From Cardiobacteriaceae bacterium (lineage in GTDB: Bacteria; Pseudomonadota; Gammaproteobacteria; Cardiobacteriales; Cardiobacteriaceae): 33,528 nucleotides of DNA. The stretch lies in the NCBI GenBank assembly GCA_017484165.1, contig JAFUTP010000022.1:1-33528 (forward strand). Direction: 5' to 3'. The notes under the pieces are model-generated. The model saw only the letters and a program-made list of their open reading frames with translations. It did no database searches and was not told where the DNA came from. Position 1 is the first letter of the stretch; every line of letters begins with the position of its first letter. Of this stretch, positions 27,531-33,528 are shown piece after piece. A program made the position numbers and the translations under genes.

Positions 27531-28874
27531 CTAATTATTTCTAATCACCGCGATGAGACCATCAACGATTTTTTCCAAAAATCCCTCATCATCGCCCTCT
27601 GCCATTACACGGATTATTGGTTCGGTTCCTGATGGGCGGATTAACAAGCGACCTTTTCCTGCAATTTCTGTTTCTGCCGCCGCGATTGCTTCTTGCACGG
27701 CTGAATTTTCGAGTGCGGTTTTTTTATCGCTAACGGCAACATTTTTGAGTATCTGGCAGGTTAGATGCAAATCCGCGGTGATTTCTTGGACGGTTTTATT
27801 CATATCCAAAACCGCGGCTAGCACTTGCAATGCGGTGATTATTCCGTCGCCAGTTGAGTTACGGTCAAGGCAAATGATATGTCCTGAATTTTCCCCGCCG
27901 ACTCTTGCGCCGAGTTCATTTAATTTTTCCAGAACATAGCGGTCGCCTACTTTTGTGCGGTGGAGTTTTATGCCTAATTTTTCCAAAGCCCGCTCCAAGC
28001 CGTAATTACTCATTTGCGTGCCGACGATATTGTGTAAATCTTCACCGCGATTTTGGCGGAATTTCGCGATGATGTAGAGCAAAACATCACCGTCTAAAAC
28101 TTGTCCGTTTTTATCGACCATAATCACGCGGTCGCCGTCGCCGTCGAAAGCTATGCCTAAATCCGCTTGTTCTTCACGGACTTTGCGCTGCAAGGTTTCG
28201 ATATGAGTTGAACCGCAACCTGCGTTAATGTTGCAGCCGTTCGGTTCGGCGTTGATGGCGATTACACGGCTACCTAATTCACGGAAAACATCAGGTGCTA
28301 CGGCATAAGTCGCACCGTTAGCGCAATCCACAATTAGTTTTAATTTTTCGAATTGCAGATTGAGCGGCACAGAGTTTTTGCAAAATTCGATATACCGTTC
28401 TCTTGCGCCCGTAATGCGGTAAGCCTTACCGAGTTGCGCTGACGGCACAAGTTTCATCGGTCGCGCAAGATATTTTTCGATTAACTCTTCCTGCTCATCG
28501 CTTAATTTGTAACCGCCACGAGCAAAAACCTTTACACCGTTGTCGTCATAGGGATTGTGCGAGGCGGAGACGACAATACCCGCCGCAGCGTGAAAAGTGC
28601 GCGTGAAATAAGCAATTCCTGGTGTTGGCATTACTCCCAGTAGATGAATATCCATTCCTGCAGCGGAAAGCCCAGCTACAAGCGCATTTTCAAACATATA
28701 ACTAGAAATTCTGGTGTCCTTACCGATAAGCACTTTTTCGCCAGCGTAACCTTTATCGGCAAGCATTTTTCCTACTGCCCAACCGAGATGCATCACGAAA
28801 TCTGGGCTCATCGTCGCTGTTCCTACTCTACCGCGAACACCGTCCGTGCCGAAGAATTGGCGTTTATCAGACAT
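27531..28874 (-). CDS. glmM: Phosphoglucosamine mutase
   Basis: GlmM converts glucosamine 6-phosphate to glucosamine 1-phosphate, feeding peptidoglycan and LPS synthesis. The 447-residue protein is full length. It starts [18 protein letters not shown] after a GGAG site. The phosphorylated serine is S105 in [13 protein letters not shown]. Metal binding shows as [13 protein letters not shown], the sugar loop as GGENSGHI, and the phosphate loop as [15 protein letters not shown]. The stop codon TAG lies inside the ACTA repeat that borders copy B of the interspersed element, so the element sits directly behind the gene. The order glmM-tpiA-secG-tRNA-Leu is conserved in gammaproteobacteria. Confidence 0.98.
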   Translation of the reverse strand: MSDKRQFFGTDGVRGRVGTATMSPDFVMHLGWAVGKMLADKGYAGEKVLIGKDTRISSYMFENALVAGLSAAGMDIHLLGVMPTPGIAYFTRTFHAAAGIVVSASHNPYDDNGVKVFARGGYKLSDEQEELIEKYLARPMKLVPSAQLGKAYRITGARERYIEFCKNSVPLNLQFEKLKLIVDCANGATYAVAPDVFRELGSRVIAINAEPNGCNINAGCGSTHIETLQRKVREEQADLGIAFDGDGDRVIMVDKNGQVLDGDVLLYIIAKFRQNRGEDLHNIVGTQMSNYGLERALEKLGIKLHRTKVGDRYVLEKLNELGARVGGENSGHIICLDRNSTGDGIITALQVLAAVLDMNKTVQEITADLHLTCQILKNVAVSDKKTALENSAVQEAIAAAETEIAGKGRLLIRPSGTEPIIRVMAEGDDEGFLEKIVDGLIAVIRNN

Positions 28875-28904
28875 TTTTTCTCCAAAAATAACAAATCAAT
28901 TTCA

Positions 28905-29025
28905 GGGCTTATCTAAAAATTCGTCATTTTGAGCCGTAGGCGAAAAATCTTTATCGGCAGATCCTTCGCTGCGTTCAGGATGACGAGGTAAAAAAATAGA
29001 ACTAACCATAAATTTAGATACGCCC
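28905..29025 (-). repeat. Interspersed repeat (MITE-like), copy C, 121 bp
   Basis: The copy begins GGGCTTATCTAAAAATTCGT and ends AATTTAGATACGCCC. The flanks TTCA and TTCT differ in one base, compatible with an old 4-bp duplication. Internally CGTCATTTTGAGCC pairs with TTCAGGATGACG. It lies between divergent glmM and the DUF4129-like gene, in the same orientation as copy B, 30 bp before the glmM start. Confidence 0.75.
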
Positions 29026-29143
29026 TTCTCTAAAAAGCGGCAATTTTCCGATTTTTTACAAGTTCTTTTCTGCGGCAAGGATTTGCGTCCGCAACTCAAA
29101 AATACAATCTACCGCCAATTTTCGAAACGAATGGATTATTTTT

Positions 29144-30577
29144 ATGTATGAAGCGGCGTTCAAAATCCGCAAAAGAACCAAACGGGAAGCGATAAATCTC
29201 GGTATAACCTTTGCTCGAAGATTTTTTCTCGATATGTGGTTAGCGAGTTTGCCTTGCTGGATGGGAATTTTCAGCATCTGCCTTCTGGTTTATCTCACAA
29301 ATTCATCGCTCGATTTAGCTTTATTTTTATTTTGGCTATTACGACCGCTTGCCGAACGCCCTGCAATTTATTGTTTAAGCCGCAGAGCGATGCAGCTGCC
29401 CTACTCTTTCGCCGAAGCACAAAAGAAAATCTTCGCCAGAGGTTGGTTTTTAGAAATAACTTTTTTACGCTTATTTGTGCCGTCAAGGATTACACGGCAT
29501 TCAGTGCGGATTTTGGAAGGAAAAACCGTAAAAAAAATTTCCCAGCGAATTGCGAGTTTTTCCGATTTACGCGGGCAAATGTTTGCCGTCGCAAATTTTT
29601 TTGCTTATGTAGAGAGCACGGTTGCGGTTTCAATGCTGCTAATTTTTGCACTCGGTGTGCCAGGTCAGGAGGGACAATGGGATGCGTTTTTTATTTTTCT
29701 TAAAAACGCAATTCAATCACCTGAAATTTTCGCTCTACCGCTATTTATCACCGCCACCACAGGATGCGTATTTTTCTCCTGTGTGGGATTTGCTGCTTAC
29801 TTAAATCACCGCATCATCGAAGAAGGCTGGGCAATTTCGCTCTCTCTACAAGAACTCGCCAAAAAATGGAAAAATCAAAAAGCACAAAGTTTCAAATCAG
29901 CCGCGATATTTACCGCCTTTGTCGTTGCCTGCTTATTTTTTACGCCCAATAGCGTCGAAGCCACAGAAATCAATCCCGAAATTGAGCGGCAAAAAGTGCA
30001 AGAAATAATCGATGAACCGTCAATCAGACCGTATAAATTCCGCTCTCCACGAGAAGAAATCCCAACGGACGAACCGTCCCAATTCAATTTAAGAAACTTC
30101 GATTCACCGTCAATTTCGCAAATTTTGCGAATTCTTTTACTTATTTGTGCCGTCCTCTTCATAGCTTTTTTAATCATAAAAATTCTTGACAGCCGCTTGC
30201 CTACCTTCGAACGCACAAAAAATAGGCGCAATCCTTCTTCTGCCCAAATCAACAGGGAAATTACCGAAGAACAAAATTACTGCGATGAACTTGACCTTGC
30301 CTTCCAATACCTGCACGCTGGCGAAACCGTCAAAGCATTAGCCGTGATTTATTCGCGCTTTGTGCATATGCCAGAAAAACATCATCTACCGCGAATTATG
30401 CGCAGTGAGTGCGAAAGCGAATATTTGCGCCGTAACGGCGAACAAATTAGCCGCACAAGCCGCGATTTCATCGCGAAGTTTTTTGCCTTCTGGCAATCTG
30501 CCGCTTACGCACATAATCCGCCAGCAAAAGAAAGCGTAGAAAATTTAATCCATCAATATCGGCAAATTTGGTATTAA
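29144..30577 (+). CDS. Membrane protein with DUF4129-like C-terminal domain
   Basis: The protein has 477 residues. The N-terminal half is membrane-embedded: hydrophobic stretches at about residues 30-65, 155-173 and 190-215. Two single helices are near 262-280 and 328-347, with a polar, proline-rich segment between them. The C-terminal cytoplasmic part (about 375-477, containing LDLAFQYLHAGETVKALAVIY, SECESEYLRR and FFAFWQSAAYAHNPP; the first given in full here) resembles DUF4129. In other bacteria DUF4129 proteins sit with MoxR ATPases, DUF58 proteins and DUF4350 proteins. The next gene is DUF4350-like, which supports the call. Function is unknown. The ribosome site is weak (GGA 9 nt before ATG). 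Confidence 0.65.
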   Translation: MYEAAFKIRKRTKREAINLGITFARRFFLDMWLASLPCWMGIFSICLLVYLTNSSLDLALFLFWLLRPLAERPAIYCLSRRAMQLPYSFAEAQKKIFARGWFLEITFLRLFVPSRITRHSVRILEGKTVKKISQRIASFSDLRGQMFAVANFFAYVESTVAVSMLLIFALGVPGQEGQWDAFFIFLKNAIQSPEIFALPLFITATTGCVFFSCVGFAAYLNHRIIEEGWAISLSLQELAKKWKNQKAQSFKSAAIFTAFVVACLFFTPNSVEATEINPEIERQKVQEIIDEPSIRPYKFRSPREEIPTDEPSQFNLRNFDSPSISQILRILLLICAVLFIAFLIIKILDSRLPTFERTKNRRNPSSAQINREITEEQNYCDELDLAFQYLHAGETVKALAVIYSRFVHMPEKHHLPRIMRSECESEYLRRNGEQISRTSRDFIAKFFAFWQSAAYAHNPPAKESVENLIHQYRQIWY

Positions 30578-30589
30578 GGATAAACTTTA

Positions 30590-31741
30590 ATGAATAGCAA
30601 AAAAATCATCATCGCCCTATTTTTCCTGATTGCAATTTGCGGATTTTTTTTATTTTTACCAGCAGATAAAACGCCACAACAAGGCGAAAAACTCTGGAAA
30701 GACGGTTCAATGCGCGGCTCTGCTCGTTTTAATGATTTTTTTGTTTTGCAAAAATATCTCGCCAAACACGGAATAATGATGCAAAAAAGGTCTTCAATTA
30801 TTCCTGATAAATTATCGCAAGTTGATGCAATAGTTTTAACAAATAAGAATATTTCTCAACGCGAACTTTTAGACGAAAACAAAATAGATTTTTCCAATTT
30901 AGAAAACTGGATAAAAAATGGCGGTCATTTAATTTTGCTTGATTATTTACCGAAAGAAGCTTTGGAATTATTCGAATTAAATGAGCAAAATTTTCAAATT
31001 CTGGAAATAAATGACGATTTTTTGCGCTACCAAAATCTCAATATCAGTAATGACAAAAAATCAAAAAGATTGTTACTAAATGATGAAAAAATACGCGACA
31101 AATTTATTCGCACAGGAGAGAAAAAATATCACTTGTTTTTATTTAGTAAAAAAATCGATAATGGTGTAATTACTTTTACCGCAACAGATGCAAATATTTT
31201 CTCTAACAGTGCAAAAAAAACAAGCAATCTAAAATTCGAATATGAAGATATAAATATCGCAAAAGCAGATAACGCAGCTTTTTTCTTAACACTTTTAGTC
31301 GATGAAAAAGCAAATATTCCCAAACCAAAAACAATTCAATTTGTATCTTTGAAGCGAATTCAACAAAAGACAAATGTCGAAAATGAATTTAGCGATTTAA
31401 GAAAAAATATCATAACTTTCGCACCGTTAATACTTATTTTATTCATTATTGCTTATTTATTAACTTCTCGTTACGGTAGAAGATTTGGTTCATTAGAAAT
31501 AAACTCAAATAAATCAGAACAAGACTTTCATAATCACTTAATCGCCGCAGGAAAATATTGGAGCTATCCATATGGTACGCCTTATGAAAAACCTTTTCGC
31601 TTTTCAAAGCGCCGTCTGGAAGAAGATTTGAAAAGCAATAACAAAAGATCTATACCTCTGCCAAATGAAATTATGACAGAGCAAGAATTTCATCTATTTA
31701 TGCAAAAAATAGAGAAAATCCGTAAAGATAATTCAATTTAA
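30590..31741 (+). CDS. DUF4350-like membrane protein
   Basis: The protein has 383 residues. An N-terminal helix (about 5-24) is followed by a domain of about 250 residues that resembles DUF4350: RGSARFNDFFVLQKYLAKHG near 42-62, then WIKNGGHLILLDY near 102-114, similar to a glutamine-amidotransferase-like fold without its catalytic residues. A second helix lies at about 283-300, and a basic C-terminal tail follows in the cytoplasm. It begins 12 nt behind the DUF4129-like gene with an AAGGA site, so the two are co-translated. The family is tied by context to MoxR-type systems; its biochemical role is unknown. This gene is more AT- and Lys-rich than its neighbours. Confidence 0.65.
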   Translation: MNSKKIIIALFFLIAICGFFLFLPADKTPQQGEKLWKDGSMRGSARFNDFFVLQKYLAKHGIMMQKRSSIIPDKLSQVDAIVLTNKNISQRELLDENKIDFSNLENWIKNGGHLILLDYLPKEALELFELNEQNFQILEINDDFLRYQNLNISNDKKSKRLLLNDEKIRDKFIRTGEKKYHLFLFSKKIDNGVITFTATDANIFSNSAKKTSNLKFEYEDINIAKADNAAFFLTLLVDEKANIPKPKTIQFVSLKRIQQKTNVENEFSDLRKNIITFAPLILILFIIAYLLTSRYGRRFGSLEINSNKSEQDFHNHLIAAGKYWSYPYGTPYEKPFRFSKRRLEEDLKSNNKRSIPLPNEIMTEQEFHLFMQKIEKIRKDNSI

Positions 31742-31770
31742 ATTTAAGCATAAAATATAAAGGAAAAAGA

Positions 31771-32256
31771 ATGACAGAAATTCACATTATTGCCGCAATG
31801 ACAAAAAATAGAGTTATCGGTAAAAATAATACTATGCCTTGGCATCTTCCAGCCGATTTAGCACACTTCAAAAATACAACTTTGAATTACACGGTAATAA
31901 TGGGTAGAAATACTTATTCTTCCATCGGAAAAGCCCTAGCAAATAGAAGAAATATCATCATAACAGGGCAAAATTTTATAGCTGACAGTTGCGAAATTTT
32001 TCATAGTTTAGAAGAGGCTTTTTCCGCCTTAAAAGATGAAAAGAAGATATTTATTATCGGAGGGGGGAAAATATATGCTCAAACTATCGATATGGCAGAT
32101 TTTTTACACATTACTTGGATTGATACGGAACTTGACGGAGATACTTTTTTTCCCGAAATAAAACCAGAAATTTGGCAAGAAAAAAGCCGTAAGAGGTATG
32201 AATTAGATGATAAAAATAAATTCAATCTTGACTTTGTTTTATATCAAAGAGGATAA
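31771..32256 (+). CDS. folA: Dihydrofolate reductase
   Basis: FolA reduces dihydrofolate to tetrahydrofolate with NADPH and is the target of trimethoprim. The protein has 161 residues, as usual. Visible landmarks are IIAAMTKNRVIGKNNTMPWH (NADPH and substrate loop), the catalytic acid D29 in LPADLAHFK, the MGRNTYSSIG block, the IIGGGKIYAQ turn and the terminal FVLYQR strand. The start has an AAAGGA site. It lies 29 nt after the DUF4350-like gene on the same strand and probably ends that transcript, with a terminator 140 bp later. Confidence 0.97.
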   Translation: MTEIHIIAAMTKNRVIGKNNTMPWHLPADLAHFKNTTLNYTVIMGRNTYSSIGKALANRRNIIITGQNFIADSCEIFHSLEEAFSALKDEKKIFIIGGGKIYAQTIDMADFLHITWIDTELDGDTFFPEIKPEIWQEKSRKRYELDDKNKFNLDFVLYQRG

Positions 32257-32316
32257 ATATAATCTGATTAAGTTATTAGCAAAAGCTATAAAAGCAATAA
32301 TGAAAGGAACAACTAA

Positions 32317-32379
32317 ATGGTGCATATAAATCTCAACTTTTCCATCCACTGTCAAATTATTTCAACAATTTTTTACTGA
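32317..32379 (+). CDS. Possible 20-residue peptide behind folA
   Basis: A short frame (MVHINLNFSIHCQIISTIFY) follows a good ribosome site (AAAGGA, 8 nt spacing) in the 200-bp gap between folA and its terminator. It is hydrophobic at its end. There is no homology that I recognise, and a frame of 20 codons often occurs by chance. Confidence 0.15.
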   Translation: MVHINLNFSIHCQIISTIFY

Positions 32380-32395
32380 ACTTAATTGCAGAAAT

Positions 32396-32427
32396 AAAAA
32401 AACTCCATCTTTCGATGGAGTTTTTTT
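32396..32427. terminator. Bidirectional terminator behind folA
   Basis: AAAAAAACTCCATC (32396-32409) pairs with GATGGAGTTTTTTT (32414-32427) over the tetraloop TTTC. The symmetric A and T runs let it stop folA from the left and the small minus-strand gene from the right. Confidence 0.93.
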
Positions 32428-32456
32428 ATGTTTTAACGGTATTTTTTATACGGTTA

Positions 32457-32798
32457 TCAGTCTTTTTCTACACCGTCATCTAAATATTTAACTGGATTTT
32501 GACTACCGTTGTAATATTCAGATACATCTTTTCCGACAAATAAATGAGCTATATTTGGGCTAGCTTGTTTTCCAATAAAGCGATATCTATCTCCGCATTC
32601 CACCCATTTAGAAACTTCAAATACCGCAATAATCTTATTTTCTATAACCGCCGCTGCATATTTAATGTTCAATATACGCTCTTTATCAACCTTCCAAGAA
32701 GCACAAACATTGCTCAAAATTTCCTCAACAGATGGATTTTCTATGTCAGCTAAATCTTTTCCAGTCTTAAACATAACAATCGATGGTTTTTTCTGCAT
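32457..32798 (-). CDS. Small uncharacterised protein
   Basis: The start MQKKPSIVMFK is chosen because GAGG lies 6 nt upstream; the frame stays open another 15 codons but into a palindrome. The 113-residue protein is soluble, with no signal or membrane helix. From its pattern (SWKVDKERI, YAAAVIENKIIAVFEVSKW, YRFIGKQA, FVGKDVSEYY, GSQNPVKYL) it resembles a family of uncharacterised proteins of about 120 residues that I recall without a name; a PUA-like fold is only a thought. It is transcribed away from the AAA-ATPase-like gene and ends at the folA terminator. Confidence 0.7.
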   Translation of the reverse strand: MQKKPSIVMFKTGKDLADIENPSVEEILSNVCASWKVDKERILNIKYAAAVIENKIIAVFEVSKWVECGDRYRFIGKQASPNIAHLFVGKDVSEYYNGSQNPVKYLDDGVEKD

Positions 32799-32826
32799 AC
32801 AACACCTCTTTTTTTTATTTACAAAC

Positions 32827-32870
32827 ACCCCGTTATCTGTCAAGATAACGGGGTTTAGTCTAGACTAAAC
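32827..32870. promoter_or_regulatory. Two adjacent palindromes between divergent genes
   Basis: The first is an 11-bp perfect stem (ACCCCGTTATC at 32827-32837, GATAACGGGGT at 32844-32854) with loop TGTCAA. The second is the 18-bp perfect palindrome GTTTAGTCTAGACTAAAC (32853-32870), followed on the plus strand by TATTTTTTTG. They sit 29-72 bp before the small minus-strand gene and about 100 bp before the plus-strand gene. Operator, leader hairpin or terminator are all possible. Confidence 0.6.
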
Positions 32871-32970
32871 TATTTTTTTGTATTACATTGCCAGACTTTT
32901 TATATACAAATTCCAACTTAACCGTTTCGCTTAAAATCAATCCCAAGTTTTAATTTATTGAATTGCCGTT

Positions 32971-33528
32971 ATGAATACTCGCAAAATTCTCACCGCCGTT
33001 TCTCATTTTCCGACTTTGCGGGAAGAAAATGCCGTCTATGTCGATAAAACCGCGCTTATTTACAAAATGACGCATAGCGATACCGCGTTCTTTTTATCCC
33101 GTCCACGCCGCTTTGGTAAAAGTCTGCTTGTTACAACTTTGGAGGCATATTTTCAAGGCAAAAAAGAGCTTTTTGAAGGTTTAGAAATCGAAAAATTAGA
33201 ACAAGAGTGGAAAAAATTTCCCGTTTTGCGCTTTGATCTGAATGCTGTGAAATTTACTTCACCGAACGATTTACAGCAATTGTTAGATAACATACTAGAA
33301 AAATACGAGCATTTGTATGACATTTCTAGCAATTCCGCACTTTTGCCAGGAATTCGCCTCAAAGATTTAATCCGTCGCGCCCGCGCACAAACAGGCGAAA
33401 AAGTGGTAATTCTCATCGATGAATATGACGCACCGCTCTTGGATACCGTGGTTGATGATGAGAATTTCCAAACAATGCGGACGATGTTGCGTTCTTTTTA
33501 TAGTCCATTAAAAGAATCAGGTGAACAT
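32971..33528 (+). CDS. AAA-ATPase-like protein, N-terminal part (runs off the window)
   Basis: An open frame of 186 codons starts at ATG 32971 and continues beyond the window. It matches the AAA-ATPase-like family (Pfam AAA-ATPase_like): YVDKTALIYKM near 23-33, Walker A RPRRFGKSLL with K50 and S51, and Walker B VVILIDEYDAPL with D150 and E151. Complete members usually carry a PD-(D/E)XK nuclease-like domain at the C-terminus, not visible here. They are often present in many copies in host-associated bacteria, and their function is unknown. The ribosome site is poor. It is divergent from the small uncharacterised gene. Confidence 0.85.
   Translation, partial: MNTRKILTAVSHFPTLREENAVYVDKTALIYKMTHSDTAFFLSRPRRFGKSLLVTTLEAYFQGKKELFEGLEIEKLEQEWKKFPVLRFDLNAVKFTSPNDLQQLLDNILEKYEHLYDISSNSALLPGIRLKDLIRRARAQTGEKVVILIDEYDAPLLDTVVDDENFQTMRTMLRSFYSPLKESGEH

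Noticed and set aside
28902-29099. Open frame of 65 codons (minus) through repeat copy C, and a similar one at 12452-12688 (plus)
   Set aside because: Most of the coding stretch is the interspersed repeat itself; repeats of this type often give short chance frames.

Overview
The window reads as chromosome of an AT-rich gammaproteobacterium. The indicators are fimV next to truA, minor type IV pilins, a complete Na+-translocating NADH:quinone reductase operon ending in apbE and nqrM, a glmM-tpiA-secG-tRNA-Leu(GAG) cluster, and a YadA-type adhesin. Together these suggest a host- or mucosa-associated bacterium; the order Cardiobacteriales is a guess from gene content only. Most of the window is dense, well-preserved core genome on the minus strand.

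Layout. At 1-3.8 kb (minus) fimV, truA and the start of a probable phosphoethanolamine transferase form one tightly coupled unit. At 3.9-5.4 kb lie lptM and lysA, overlapping. At 5.4-8.4 kb is a minor pilin operon pilV-pilW-pilX-pilE, closed by a terminator. At 8.5-12.4 kb are secA and metK. A 426-bp gap (12.4-12.8 kb) holds two copies or part-copies of a small interspersed repeat. A dicarboxylate/amino-acid symporter (plus) converges on a 1444-residue trimeric autotransporter adhesin (minus) over a bidirectional terminator. At 18.8-25.9 kb (minus) is nqrABCDEF-apbE-nqrM. At 26.0-28.9 kb (minus) are glmM, tpiA, secG and tRNA-Leu. At 29.1-32.3 kb (plus) a DUF4129-like protein, a DUF4350-like protein and folA form an operon. 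The right end has a small uncharacterised gene (minus) divergent from the start of an AAA-ATPase-like protein (plus), separated by two strong palindromes.

How the genes work together. FimV and the four minor pilins serve type IV pilus assembly and twitching. The Nqr complex makes a sodium gradient; ApbE attaches the FMN groups and NqrM helps mature the iron centre. The symporter may draw on such a cation gradient. SecA and SecG both belong to the Sec export system that carries the pilins, FimV and the adhesin. LysA, GlmM and MetK supply lysine, cell-wall precursor and methyl donor.

Most notable non-coding signals: (1) directly behind nqrM and upstream of the adhesin, a 19-base T tract sits between a possible -35 (TTGTTT) and a perfect -10 (TATAAT), the layout of a phase-variable promoter; (2) a family of roughly 120-bp elements with GGGCGTATCTAAA-type inverted ends and apparent 4-bp target duplications, three full copies in 17 kb; (3) the double palindrome between the two divergent genes at the right end. 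I found no CRISPR array, no transposase gene and no clear undescribed multi-gene system.
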